A stretch of 50,082 bases of DNA. Source: Chara braunii (Eukaryota > Streptophyta > Charophyceae > Charales > Characeae). The DNA lies in NCBI GenBank assembly GCA_003427395.1, contig BFEA01000075.1, forward strand, positions 3,576,358 to 3,626,439. The letters are read 5' to 3'. Shown piece by piece: positions 10,301 through 20,859 of this stretch. The notes under the pieces are model-generated. The model ran no database searches. It was not told the origin of the DNA and saw nothing but the letters and a program-made list of their open reading frames with translations. The translations under genes were made by a program, and so were the position numbers. Numbering within the stretch: the stretch's first letter is position 1; each line of letters starts with the position of its first letter.

Positions 10301-13300
10301 GTCCGCCCCATCGTGAAGAGTTTCCTTCGGATTTCTTTCAAATTTGGTGGTTGTTCTGGAGTGGTATGCCGTCTTCACCCGAATTGTCCGTCGTTGTAGC
10401 TGTATCAGGATTGCAAATTGTCCCAATACGGCTATAATGACCAGAGGGTTGTGTTCGTGTGAAGTTGGTAGTCTCTTCGGAGCTGAAAAAAAACCCTTGC
10501 CATGGTGTATGTGTGTGGAGACGCGGGGTCTATCAAAACGATGAGAGCATATCTTATGTTGGACATTGTCTTATCATAATATGGACGTATCAGGTCTTGT
10601 TGAGTAAACAAAAAGAACGAAGTCAAGCACTTCGGCGGAATTGTCCGTCCGCCACAGTGCTGCTCTTCTGTCAGTAACTCCCACGCTGCCTCAGTTTCCC
10701 TTTGTCGGTGACGTCTGCCGACCGATGGGCGATTATCAGTATTTTCGCCCTAAGTCTGGGAACTTGCCTTCACTTTTTGCCCTAACTATCTGAGCCGCCC
10801 TACAAATTTTCCCAAGACGGGCGCTGATTGGGTGGGCAGACAGATTAAATTGTTGCTGTCCGAAATGGGTTTGTTTGAGGTTTGGTATGTGTTCCGAAGT
10901 GGTATACATAACGTAGCGAGAGGATGAGATAGATGAGTGAAATACTGCAAATATATTGAGAAATAAGGGTTATTGGGCGATGCGCATAGGAGAAGGCGGC
11001 CATGCGGGCAGCCAGCTTGGACGAGAGAACCGTGGTGAAGAATGGGCGAAACTTCCCACGTGCATATCAACCGTTCGTTCCTAATGCTCATGCAGCCTAT
11101 GAACGTCCGTGACGTGATTTTCTTTATGCCCATGAACTTACCGTCTTCCCCCGAATACAATGTACTGTCATTATAGCTGTAATTAGACTGAAAGATGGGC
11201 CAAATTCAGCTATAATGGTCCGTACGTTGTATTCGGGGGAAGAAGGGAAAGATATCCTGTCGTTGGTGAACATTACTATGTGGCAAGCGTGCAGATCACG
11301 TTTGGCAATATGCCCTTTCGTGTGATGTCCTGTTAGTCTGTTTGATTTGAAAGATAGAATTGCGTTCCTCGGTAAATATGTACGCATGGGCAGAGCAGAT
11401 GAATCTGCAGTGTTTCCATTGCCACTTTTGATCCTGCGGTATTGAAAAACTAACCCGTTGTTTCGGATTCCGTTTGCAGATTCCCAGGCCAGGCTGAGGG
11501 TGTTAGTATCTCTGGTGAAGTAGCTGCTGTTTCTGCGCCGCCCCCTCAGACTCCAGAGACTGATGCTGCGGAGGTAGGTTCCTATACGAATCCTTTGGTA
11601 CTGTGCGACGTCATCTGGTGAATAAGGTGTATGTTCCGCTGCTCCTGTTAGACGCTATGATGTTTTCCCTTGTGTGAACCAATTTGGTATGGTTATTTTT
11701 CTCTCGACGTCTGTCGTACTGGAGGTTTGGTACGTACTGAATTGTATTTGGACGTCATCTCCCCGCTCAAAGTTTTTGTTCATTCCTATCATTTTAGAGT
11801 TGGACTTATTTGAACGTTAGGTGAACTTGAATCGAAATTGGTCTCTAGCGATGCGGATGTTCAGCGTTTGACTGAAATTTCGGTTTCACTCTGAATTGCA
11901 GAAGGACGACGAGGATGAAGATGATGATGATCTGGACCTGTTCGGTGAGGAAACCGAGGACGAGAAGGCGGCGAGAGAGAAGCGTGAAGCTCAATTGCAG
12001 GAGGCCGGAAAGAAGCCGAAGGGTAGGTTTATTTTATTGACCTCGAAGTCGACATTACCCGCGTTTCTATGTGCAGATGTTGAACAAACCCTTCTGGTCT
12101 TATGTTTCTGTGATCGAAATCCGTGTCTATGAAGTGGCTGCTGAGTGCTCGCTCTGATGAGCGTCGTCACGGTGCACTTTTTTGACCGTGGTTACGTACT
12201 GAGTAATGTAAATACGATTCGCAGAGAACTGAGTTTCGTAAATGAATATTAAATAGTAAGAGCAAATTCTGCATTGTCGATTTATGTAGACTAATAAAGC
12301 TATAAACGGTAGTGTTAATATGTCTTACAGGGCTGCCGTGTTTACTCGAATAGAACAGCCGGTCGTTAGAGTGTATATGTGGCAGCTTTCAACCAGATGC
12401 AGCAAACGTAATCGAGCCTTTTATTCGCGTAGAGGTGGTTGTTTCGAGCCAGCAGTACTGGCATGTTGAGGCTAAGTAACCGAGTAAGAAGTGAGGGTGT
12501 GCCCCGCTTAATTTTTAGTACATCAATACCATATACTAACGTCTTCGTGCGAATCTACAGCCATCAGAGTTTTGTTAGGCGCAACTTTCAGTCGATATAT
12601 GGCCGTAATCGTCTAGCTTTATGTTTGAGTGAAGACGGTAGCTTGTGAGGTTCTCGACCCTTTCTCGAAACTCGTTTGAAAGGCAACAGATCTTTATATC
12701 GAAAGGTGCACGATATACTAATTTCGAGATTTCCATGAGTTGTGGAAGTTTTCGGTAGTGTTGAGGGTGATAATCCGGGTGGCGAGCGATTTGCAGGACC
12801 TGACTAATGTGATTCAAAAACGCCGATTGCGGCTCAAGAATATTTTGCTAAGAACGTTAAAGTTGAATCTCCCGAGGGGTATTGGGCGGAATTGATGGAC
12901 GGTTATGGATTGCGGGACCTGACAATTGTGGTTCGAATGGCGAAGTGAAATGTATAAAAGGGTATTTATTTTGATATTGCGGTTACGGATGGCGAAGTTA
13001 AATCCTCGTCTTAGGGGTACTTATCGTTCAGTTAAATGACATAAGTGCTAGTGTAGTCATCCCGATGGGTGGAATTGATTGTTTGTAGGTGGAGTAGTGG
13101 ATGCGGTGTCCAAACCGTGAATTATAATAAATGTAGCGATTGTGAGGGTGGGGAGGTGCATAGGGATTGCAGTGCTTGGCAGGTTTTCTTGTGATCTGAC
13201 GGCTGTTGTGATCTCTTGGCCTGTTGCAGTTGTAGCGGGGAAGTCATCCATTGTTCTTGATGTGAAGCCATGGGATGATGAGACGGATATGAAGAAGCTT

Positions 13301-13513
13301 GAAGAGGCTGTCAGGGCAGTTGCCATGCCCGGCCTTCTCTGGGGAGCGTCCAAACTTGCGCCTGTTGGATATGGCATCAATAAGCTGCAGATCATGATGA
13401 CCATCGAAGACGATCTCGTTTCAGTGGATCAGCTGATTGAGGATCACCTGCAGGAGGGTTCGGCGGCAGAGTACATCCAGAGCGTGGATATCGTTGCCTT
13501 CAACAAAATTTAA
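7375..13513 (+). CDS. EEF1B: Elongation factor 1B-beta (eEF1A guanine-nucleotide exchange factor), five coding exons
   Basis: Cytosolic factor that exchanges GDP for GTP on eEF1A, recharging it for aminoacyl-tRNA delivery. Coding exons: 7375-7463, 7991-8107, 11480-11573, 11902-12022, 13236-13513, all joined by GT-AG introns in matching phase; product 232 residues, the usual length of plant eEF1B-beta. Residues 1-75 form the N-terminal GST-C-like domain. Residues 101-117 are an acidic linker ending in DLDLFGEE, the conserved central acidic motif. Residues about 141-232 are the catalytic exchange domain, with [20 protein letters not shown] and the terminal IVAFNKI. The penultimate Lys is the residue that in yeast enters the Mg2+ site of eEF1A (family knowledge). 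The last acceptor is ambiguous: TTGCAG (ending 13229) and TTGTAG (ending 13235) are both in frame, giving 234 or 232 residues. Intron 2 (3.37 kb) and intron 4 (1.2 kb) contain transposon and U6 debris. All catalytic regions are intact, so the gene looks functional. Confidence 0.95.
8265..8490. repeat. Intronic tandem repeat, three units of about 90-95 bp
   Basis: Within intron 2 of eEF1B-beta. The word 'TTCGTTTGGCTGACCACGGG' with 'CCTTCGTCTG' recurs near 8270, 8366 and 8455, followed by a pyrimidine-rich stretch ending 'TTTCCCTGTTT'. Frames here are shadows. Confidence 0.8.
8645..8728 (-). pseudogene. U6 snRNA-like pseudogene inside eEF1B-beta intron 2
   Basis: Read on the minus strand it contains GGGACATCC, then AAAATTGG, GCGATACAGAGAAGATTA and GGCCCCTGCG, in U6 order and spacing. 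This includes the ACAGAGA box, the site that pairs with the 5' splice site. A degenerate 3' part resembling GACGCxxxAATCGA follows. The 5' cap-proximal stem is damaged. No terminal T run and no snRNA promoter elements were seen, so it is taken as a retroposed or decayed copy, antisense to the host gene. Two related fragments occur at 45.3 and 49.8 kb. Confidence 0.8.
9040..9335. repeat. Two short tandem duplications in intron 2
   Basis: 'CAAAGCCTGTCCTCCATC' with 'CACGTCTCCCTC' and 'ACATTTAGCCTTGG' is duplicated between about 9040 and 9200. 'GCAGACCGGTCTATG' with 'ATTTGTCGTGTTTTGGTGG' is duplicated with a 51-bp period at 9242-9330. Confidence 0.75.
9630..9865. repeat. Tandem repeat with 'GCACTGGCAGATTATTTGCT'
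   Basis: Two full and one partial copies of a unit with 'GCTTCGATGCAGATAT', 'TTGTCATATTCACTG' and 'CACTGCTATGTTTA', period about 110 bp, in intron 2. Confidence 0.75.
10367..10471. mobile_element. Foldback MITE, TACCGTCTTC family, copy 1 (intron 2)
   Basis: Starts GCCGTCTTCACCCGAATT and ends with the inverted form TTCGTGTGAAGTTGGTAG. Internally, GTAGCTGTAT and ATACGGCTATAATGACC form the second half of the long inverted repeat. Non-autonomous: no transposase frame. Confidence 0.75.
11139..11247. mobile_element. Foldback MITE, TACCGTCTTC family, copy 2 (intron 2)
   Basis: The whole element folds on itself. TACCGTCTTCCCCCGAATAC at the left is mirrored by GTATTCGGGGGAAGAAGG at the right, and TCATTATAGCTGTA by CAGCTATAATGG inside. 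This is among the best-preserved copies of the family in the window. Confidence 0.85.
12334..12641. mobile_element. TACCGTCTTC-family element, longer degenerate copy 3 (intron 4)
   Basis: Left end TGCCGTGTTTACTCGAATAG; right end GAGTGAAGACGGTA. It is about 308 bp, three times the typical copy, so it is either a longer subtype or an element with internal insertion. Termini match the family but the inner inverted repeat is weak. Confidence 0.5.
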
Positions 13514-13901
13514 ACTGCGGAATTTTTCTTTTAGTTAATTCACTCAGAGAGATTGTGGATTTGGTAATGATGTCGAAATGTTAGTATTCGCGTTGTTGTG
13601 ATTCGAAAAGTGGAAGTGGGCAATTTTTTTGGCGAAATGTTCTCTCCATATCCGAGTTCATGACCGGTGTGTATATGGTTGGTCCGGCCACTGGAATTAT
13701 TGAGTTGGAAATTGGAATACATTCGGAGAACGAATTGAGTATGTCTACTAGTATCTTCTTTGTCTGCGCGTGTTGATCGATGGTTGGGTCCAAAGTGTGA
13801 TTTGGAAATTGGAATGTATTTGAACGACGAAGTGAGGAAATGTGAATTGTTTCTTCCTTTCCTGATGGAATCGCAGAATCACTTGTTGTCGGACAGTGAA
13901 T

Positions 13902-14063
13902 CTTGGAGTCGTGTATTGTGTATTGGAGGGTGTAATCAAATCGTGTATTGCTTTGGAGGGTGTGTAATCAAATTGTGTAGTGTCTTGGAGGGTGTGTAAG
14001 CAAATCGTGTTTTGTGTATTGGAGGGTGTGTAATCACATCGCGTTATTTGTCTTGGTGGGTGT
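13902..14063. repeat. Minisatellite, five units of 32-34 bp (TTGGAGGGTGTGTAATCAAA)
   Basis: Units start near 13902, 13922, 13954, 13986 and 14020, with a partial unit at 14052. Each has TTGGAGGGTGTGTAATCA followed by AATCGTGTATTGT. It lies just downstream of the eEF1B-beta gene. Confidence 0.85.
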
Positions 14064-15313
14064 GGAAATTTTGAGCTGTTTGTATTTAAAGACCGATGCG
14101 TGATGGTAATGGAAGGATTGAGGTGTAACCCATTTCGGTTGTCGATTAAATTTTGTCCATTGTTCGTGTTTACTGAATATTGGGGTCTGCAATTGGATGC
14201 ATGTCCTGAGGAAATGTCCTGGATGAAACAGCTGTGAGCTGAGGACAATGTGGTGGGGATGGTGGTGAGAAAGATTTGTTTAATTTCGTGAAGTGTAGTA
14301 CAGCGGTGGAATGGTCATTGTGCAGGCGGCGCATGGTGGCGGTCGATCGATTAATATTGTGGAGGGTAAATTCTAGTTCTTTTGTTGATGCTTGTTTTGT
14401 GGACGTTTGCGTCGTTTGTTGGGCACGAAGTGTCATGTCAAGACACTTATTTTGACTAAGCGGTTCGTGAGGTTCGCAAATCCGTTTGTTTTGATGGGGG
14501 AAGAGCTGCGCCCAACCGTTGGTGTCGGCGGGGTAGAAGGGTGGAGGTAACGTCTTGCGCAGTCCCTGCGTCAGGTTATTTTTGTGGATTTGTGCTGTGA
14601 GGGGACGTGCACTGCAGATGTAAACGTTCCTTACGCCCACGTTATACGTTCTCTAGAGGCGCAATGGATTTGGACTGAGTAGGAAAATGTTGGTAGGTTG
14701 TGAAAAACGAAGTGTGGAGACGTGCATCATACATTGCGCTCCAGAAATGTGAGAGAGGAATGTGATGTCGATGGTCTCGGTAGGGAGTTCGTGGTTTTGG
14801 AAGGGAGTTAACATCTCGTGGTTTTGTTGACAGGATGTGCACTCTGTTTCTATTTCGCGAAATTTAACTTGAACGAGTCTGGCGGGATGTAGTTTTTCTT
14901 TTCCGCGAAAGATGAGCTTTTACCATTTTCTGGTAGCGCAGTTTTGGGCAAGCGTTGTTTTCAGTAACAGTAGCACGTGGGAGTTGCTGTTGGTCAGAGT
15001 TTTTTTCTGTGTTTAACATTCGACATGCATTTAGACGTTTTCTCGACCGAGTGCATAGAGTTGTCCAACATTTTGAATGTATCGTGTTAGCAACAGTAGA
15101 GTTTGGACGCTTTCTCGACCAAGTGAATCCGGAGGTGTCCAATAATAATTTTGAATGTAAATGTATGAGAATGATCACCGCTCCTCGTCCGAATCGGTCA
15201 GATCTCACGATCGCAGATGAGACATCTGGCTCTTCGCTGTATTGTGGATGCGTTCGCGATGTCTCTTCTGCCACTTTCCGCTTTACGTTAACCCGTTTGT
15301 CGCTATTTGGATC
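14064..15313. other. Non-coding, no gene seen
   Basis: Several open frames on the minus strand here (up to 166 codons over 13.75-14.64 kb) have biased, repeat-derived composition and no domain. No RNA gene recognised. Confidence 0.4.
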
Positions 15314-15420
15314 CTACCGTTTTCCCCCGAATACAACGAACCCCGATTATGGCCGAGCAAGGAAAGAAGGCTCGTATACGTGCGTTGTCAGGACGAGTTG
15401 TCATCGGTGGACGACGGTAG
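15314..15420. mobile_element. TACCGTCTTC-family MITE, decayed copy 4
   Basis: Left end TACCGTTTTCCCCCGAATAC, right end GGACGACGGTAG. The internal fold is largely lost. Confidence 0.6.
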
Positions 15421-15489
15421 AATAGAACCACATTAACGTATGGACTGGCGTGATTGAGTGATTACATGGAACCATTGAGAACCAGCAGA

Positions 15490-15565
15490 AGGTTACACGA
15501 GCCTAGGTTCATGAAGATAGGCCGTGTGAGGCTGGCGTGCTTCTGCGTCTTCTAAAAGTTGCCTA
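15490..15565. repeat. Direct repeat, left copy (partner at 16.05 kb)
   Basis: 'ACACGAGCCTAGGTTCATGA' and 'GTCTTCTAAAAGTTGCCT' here resemble 'ACACAAGCCTAAGTTCACGA' and 'GTCTTTTAAAAATGCCT' at 16041-16125. The 480 bp between them carries frames without domains. Confidence 0.5.
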
Positions 15566-16040
15566 CCGCGCTTTCACTACTGTCCCTGGGGCCAAATCGA
15601 AATCCTCGGTACTACCAGGGTCATGCTCTCCAATCGTGAACAGAGCACAGGTGGGTCACTATGTTACTAGGAATTGAGATTTTTGGAATAGAGTTATTGG
15701 CCTCATGTACCGTCCTGGGCATGCTTGGCGCCCGCCACCTAGAGATAGCCCTTTGGTACTCCCAATTGGCACTAAAAAGCAGTGATGTTCATTGGGGGAG
15801 GGGTAATCGGGGGGCCACAGCCACTGGCCACTCAGATGATTCTCGGTCCCTCGGCCACCGGCTGTCCCCTGGCCGGTTGTCTCCTCCCAAGTTGGGGTTC
15901 CCTGAAGGCAATTAATGAAGCCCATCCTGGGCTGAAAAGGCCACCCAGTGTTGGATTAGACCCAGGATTGAATTTTCTGTGCTGGTTAGTCCGATAATAA
16001 TACCTCAAGGCCGTCGTCCTTTACGAAAAAAAAAAACAAA

Positions 16041-16125
16041 ACCACCGGCTCACACAAGCCTAAGTTCACGAAGCTGCCGACTAAAGCTCGCGTACTTTGA
16101 AGTCCGTCTTTTAAAAATGCCTGCC
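16041..16125. repeat. Direct repeat, right copy (partner at 15.5 kb)
   Basis: See the left copy. The pair could be ends of an old element or a duplicated segment; the intervening sequence does not tell. Confidence 0.5.
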
Positions 16126-16431
16126 TTTTTCAAACAGACTGAGGACCGTTTCGAACGCAGCAGGTATGTACGAACTGGGTTGAAGGATGTGGGTTACGCT
16201 ATGGATGTTCTTGTTGGATGTATGGTGAATGTGTAACACGACTTTGGGAGAATGATCTTCGAACAGATTCCGTCGGTTGTGTTGTGCATATATGCAATCC
16301 GCCATTGGCCGAGCGTTGCGTTCTTAAGTAATGAACCAACGTGGTATTCCGCGAGAGAAGGTATCATGCGGCACATCACATTTTTGTGGTGTGAGTGGCG
16401 AATATAGAGGACGTGTCTGGCCGCTGTTGAA

Positions 16432-17000
16432 GACTGAGTGGATGCAACAGCGAGAGCGTGTCCAATATTCCAAATCCCGAGGTCGACTGGGTCGTATCAG
16501 TAGATTACGATTGAATACATGAGTAGCATGTTGTGGTGGACTATCGCACGTCTCGCTAATGAATTGCGAAGACGTGCAAGAGCGGTGTCATCTAGACGTT
16601 GATCGCTACACGAGTTGAATGAAGATGGACGTGGAAGTGTACACGAGTAGCATGTTGTTTTGGACTGAGTGGATGTAACCGCGAGAGCGTGTCCAATATT
16701 CCGAATACCGAAGTCGACTGGGTCGTATCAGTACATAACGATTGAATACATGAGTAGCATGTTGTGTTGGACTATCGCACGTCTCGCTAATGAATTGCGA
16801 AGACGTGCAAGAGCGGTGTCATCTAGACGTTGATCGCTGCACGAGTTGAATGAAGATGGACGTGGAAGTGTAAACGAGTAGCATGTTGTTTTGGACTTCC
16901 GCGCAACTCGCTGATGAATGGCAAAGGCAGGCTCGAGCGGTGTTATCCAGACGTTGATTTACATCTGTGGAATGGAGATGGACGCGGAAGTGTACGTTAG
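16432..17000. repeat. 231-bp tandem duplication plus a third partial unit
   Basis: The segment starting GACTGAGTGGATG at 16432 recurs at 16663 with very high identity over 231 bp. From about 16880 the right-hand part of the unit (GAGTAGCATGTTGTTTTGGA and TGGACGxGGAAGTGTA) repeats a third time, more diverged. High identity between the first two copies indicates a recent duplication. Confidence 0.9.
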
Positions 17001-17432
17001 AGATGGTGGGAGATGGCTTGATGTAGAGTGTGGCGTTCGGAATCGGTACATGTGACGTCGTCGTGTTCACGTTCCACCCTCCCCCCACAGTGAGCTGATC
17101 AGAACACATGCCAAGTTTATCTTAGCCAATAGGCCGAGAAGGGTATATGTTGATATACGCTCTGTATTATTTATAGGCACGTACTCTTCTGCGCTCGTAA
17201 TGCCATGTTTGCTCTGCATGAACGTGACGTCGCACATGAGATTGAAGTCCCGTTTCTGTCCCGAACGGGTATTCTACCTTCAGACTTGCCAGGGGAGCCT
17301 GCTTCAACACAGTGTCAGAGCGGTGTCGCACAACGGACTGAGTTGTTGGGGTCGGTTCTACTGGTCCTGAGCAAGACTTTGGCCGTTCCCAAAAACCGTT
17401 GCATCGATGTCGCTAAATATTTCTATGTCGTT

Positions 17433-17543
17433 CTACCCTTTTCACCCGAATAGACCGCCCAGTCATTATATCTGTATTTGGCCCACTTTGCAGTCCACAT
17501 ACAGCTAGAATAACCGGGTGTTCTATTCGGTTGAAGACGATAG
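17433..17543. mobile_element. Foldback MITE, TACCGTCTTC family, copy 5
   Basis: CTACCCTTTTCACCCGAATA at the left is mirrored by TATTCGGTTGAAGACGATAG at the right. Inner arms are CATTATATCTGTATTTGG and CACATACAGCTAGAATAA. Confidence 0.8.
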
Positions 17544-17788
17544 TTTTCGAACGAGTTCCCAGAGCAGCTTTAAGTTGAGCTACCACTAGTGAAGAGGACT
17601 GGATTCAACGACTGTACATGGACGTATTTTGTGCAGAGATGCAAAGCAGTGGGGTCTCGATTTTCCGCATCTTTGACAATTGTGGGTCTACCTTGCTGTT
17701 GATGGTAGAGATGGGGAAACGGGAATTACGAGTGCTACCTTGTTTGATTGTCTGTGGGAGGATCGGTAGATATAGCTCCGCGAAGTGA

Positions 17789-17808
17789 CTCTCTCTCTCT
17801 CTCTCTCT
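17789..17808. repeat. (CT)10 microsatellite
   Basis: Simple CT dinucleotide run. Confidence 0.9.
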
Positions 17809-18298
17809 ACGTTCGCTTTCTGCTCTCAGTACAGCGTGCTACTGTTCCTCGCCGAGGTTTATGATGGGTGTTTGATTGTCGTTTCTGTCCAGGGTGTCAC
17901 ATTTTGCTGAGGAAGCATTGACACACCCTTTGCCTCATCGTTGGTTTCGACTGACCTTTTGTCTTCAAGACTGTCGTAGGCTAATAGCTACCGCTGTGGC
18001 ATTTCCTTGGAATGTTTGCGCATCTGCCAGCCGGACAGGGTAGTTGCGCACTTGCCTTATCGGAAAGCAGTATCCAGCCTATGCATGGATTTCCTTACCG
18101 CTGTACGTGCTGTGTATGTGTTGTTATGGGTTCTTGTCTCATAGCGGAAGAGGAAGTGTTCAAAAACGGATCTGTTAACTGTGTAAGGCGAAGTTTGATG
18201 ATTATGTATCCTAACGAGTACGAACCCAGATAGGAGGCCGATAGCGCTGTTGATAGGATCCTGTGTTGTTCCCTCTGCCCTTGTCCCTGGCAGTCCGC

Positions 18299-18842
18299 GC
18301 ACAGAGTAGAGTTGTCCATTCCGCACCCCCACTTCGCACAGAGTAGAGTTGCCCACTCCGCACCCCCACTTCTTTGAATGAATCTGGATTTCCAGATTGG
18401 ACAAATTCTGCTGTGGAGAGGGGCGGATGCAACAGAGCATTGTGGCGTTACAGAGTGCAGCCGGTGAGCATGCACTCTACACTCTGATGTTTTTGAGTCC
18501 GGGGTGTTGTACAGGCTAGCCAGCTGCCCTGAAGCGACGAACACTGCCAGCTTCTGGTGGCAGCCCGGTGAGCATGCACTGGACACGCTGATGTTTGTTT
18601 TGAGTCCGGGTTGTTGACAGGCTAGCCAGCTGCCCTGACGCGACGAAGACTGCTAGCCTCTGGTGTGAGTGTCACTCCCTCCCCTTCCCCCCCCTCCCCG
18701 CCTTTTTTAGTCATTCGTTAAGCTGGTGTGGCGTTGACCCGTGGCGTAGCTTATTTATGAAATGTGACATTTTCACAGTACACGTCGGCGACCGGTGGCG
18801 TAGCTTATTTATGAAATGTGACATGCAGTAACAGTACACGTC
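18299..18842. repeat. Cluster of three different tandem duplications
   Basis: 18299-18373: two copies of a 36-38 bp unit (AGAGTAGAGTTG, CCGCACCCCCACTTC). 18461-18664: two copies of a roughly 104-bp unit (CCGGTGAGCATGCACT, GCTAGCCAGCTGCCCTGA). 18737-18842: two copies of a roughly 54-bp unit (GGTGGCGTAGCTTATTTATG, AAATGTGACAT). All three arose independently within 550 bp. Confidence 0.85.
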
Positions 18843-19167
18843 AGCTCACGTAGATGACACCGATCGTAGTCGAAACGCCGTAGCATTAAATAATTAACGA
18901 CAGCAGAATTATAAAACTTCAGTACGAAAGTGGACGTGCTTTCATGCTCTGGTACATCATGTGCCGTTTCGCTCCGGGGAAATGAACGCCCTCTCTCCTT
19001 GCATGAACCATGACGAGGAAGAGATCCACCACAGCATGAGTGGGGAAATTACAGAACGGACTCTGCATGAACTATGACGTGCAGTCCACTGCACGTCAGG
19101 GTTGCTGCCGCATGCCATGGTGTTTTTTGACTGACAGGATCTTGCAGCAGCGAAACGTGCATTCTGT

Positions 19168-19206
19168 AGATGAGGCTACCTAAAAAAAAAAAAAAAAAGA
19201 TGAGGC
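19168..19206 (+). mobile_element. Poly(A)-only insertion with a 9-bp target-site duplication
   Basis: AGATGAGGC at 19168-19176 is repeated exactly at 19198-19206, flanking only TACCT plus a run of A. This is what an extremely 5'-truncated retroposition event looks like: just the poly(A) tail and a few bases. Confidence 0.65.
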
Positions 19207-19447
19207 CCTGACCAAAAGTTTTTTTCGCCCTGTTTTATTTTTCGTCACGGTCTGTCTGCCAAGTTTGGTGTTTGTTGGTTCTTGGAGTTCTGTTTTGGCC
19301 AGCCCTGAAAAATCCTGAAAATCCTGAAAACTGAAAAGAGTGAGTTTTGCATGTAAGCACTCATTTGCCTTGAGGTTGAAGGTCCCTTTGATCAAAAAAT
19401 TTTAATTTTTTTGCTGTTGGTTTATTTGGTGTCCACTCTATGGACTG

Positions 19448-19756
19448 GTGACGAGTCTGGCGTCAAAGGTATGGGACATTTGTTATAATGACCCTGAAAA
19501 GATTTCACGAAAGTTTAGTACTATGTTAACCTCTTCTCTCCAGTTGCCTGCTCACATATCCATGCCCAAGGAACTCAAGAAGACTGCTCAATCCCGTATT
19601 GATGTCCCTCCTGAGATTCGGCTCGCTTTTGATTGGCCTGTTTTGTATGGTGATGATTCATACCTATATTGTTCGGATATGTTAAATGTGCTTAAAAAAA
19701 GCTTCCAGCTGTTTTGGCCCCGCTGCCCGCCTGGCCGGCCAGTGTGCATCTGTTAA
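19448..19756 (+). CDS. Unrecognised 102-codon frame
   Basis: Ordinary amino-acid composition over residues 1-85, then Pro/Cys-rich sequence where the frame runs into repeats. No domain recognised. It begins just after the poly(A) insertion area and ends in an 'AAAAAAGG' repeat, so it may be a fragment of a transposable-element protein. Start codon is arbitrary. Confidence 0.2.
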   Translation: MTSLASKVWDICYNDPEKISRKFSTMLTSSLQLPAHISMPKELKKTAQSRIDVPPEIRLAFDWPVLYGDDSYLYCSDMLNVLKKSFQLFWPRCPPGRPVCIC

Positions 19757-19822
19757 CTGTGCCTAAAAAAGGAATTGGGATGAAGTCCGATTGACTGTGC
19801 CCAAAAAAGGCATTCTGATGAC
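19684..19822. repeat. Three copies of 'GTGCYYAAAAAAGG'
   Basis: GTGCTTAAAAAAAG (19688), ACTGTGCCTAAAAAAGG (19756) and ACTGTGCCCAAAAAAGG (19794) with short flanking similarity (ATTGGGATGA / ATTCTGATGA). Confidence 0.6.
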
Positions 19823-20109
19823 AGTTCTTTTCTTCTCTTTACTCTCAATTTCGTCTTTCACTATCTACCTACCTCTACTCCTAAGCCCATAAGGGTGTCC
19901 CTTGCAAACGTATCTACCTCTCACAATTGAGGGGATGCAGGTCGTCTGTCGGCAGTCTAAAACACACGAACAGTCTGCCTTTCGTTTTTGCGAGGGTGTG
20001 TATGGTGAACATAATAATACAAAACATTCAGATGATTGATAGGCGGAAGTCGGATGAAAGTGTGTTGCAAACATTAGGGCTCGAGCTAACGATCGACTTG
20101 AGGAAGAGA

Positions 20110-20392
20110 AAATCACGCGAGAACGATTCTGACGGTTTCCACTATTTTAGGACGTAACTCGGGTGCGATGCATCCAGCAGTGTTGGGCTTTTGTCCTTCG
20201 TTTTCGATGTAATTTGGGTCAGCTACATCCAGCACCGGCCGCAACACTAGAAACAGTACGACGTTTGTCATTCGTTTTCGATGTAATTTGGGTCAGGTAG
20301 ATGCTGTACCGGCCGTAACACATGCTAGGACCGTTTTCCTTGTTTGTGGACGCAATGCGTGTCAGATACATTCAGCCCCGGGCTATTCATTT
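20110..20392. repeat. Degenerate tandem array of about 78-bp units
   Basis: Four units with the core 'TTCGTTTTCGATGTAATTTG', 'GGTCAGxTACATCCAGCACC' and 'GGCCGxAACAC', in the order 20150, 20210, 20285 and 20350. The outer ones are more diverged. Confidence 0.75.
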
Positions 20393-20859
20393 TTGGTAGA
20401 CCTAGTGTGAGTAGGATGCCCTGAGTGTGACAAAAATTGTGGTACAGTGGAGGCATGTTTCTTCTGTGGAGACGTGTATGCTATAGCGAACACATCTGTG
20501 AGGGCTAATGTATATGGCGGGTGTATCTGGCCTATCTGGCCAATTCTAGGGTGAAGTTCATTCTCATTTTGCACGTTACGAAGGTGCTGTGGTGCACAGC
20601 CCAAATGTAAGGAAACAATTTGGCTCTCACCATATGTGGAAATGAGAATGAATATTTCGCTTCCGACTCGGAAAGATTGTCGTAATTTTTGTCCCTTGTG
20701 CATGTCGAGAGTAGTTTTTGTCATTTGTGCATGTCGAGAGTAGGATTGTGAGGGCTAATGTATATTGAACGTGACACCGATTTTTAGCCTCCTGACGAGC
20801 TGATGAACATCCAACGAAACAGGTCCTCTCCACATTTATACGAAAACGGAACGAGTGCA

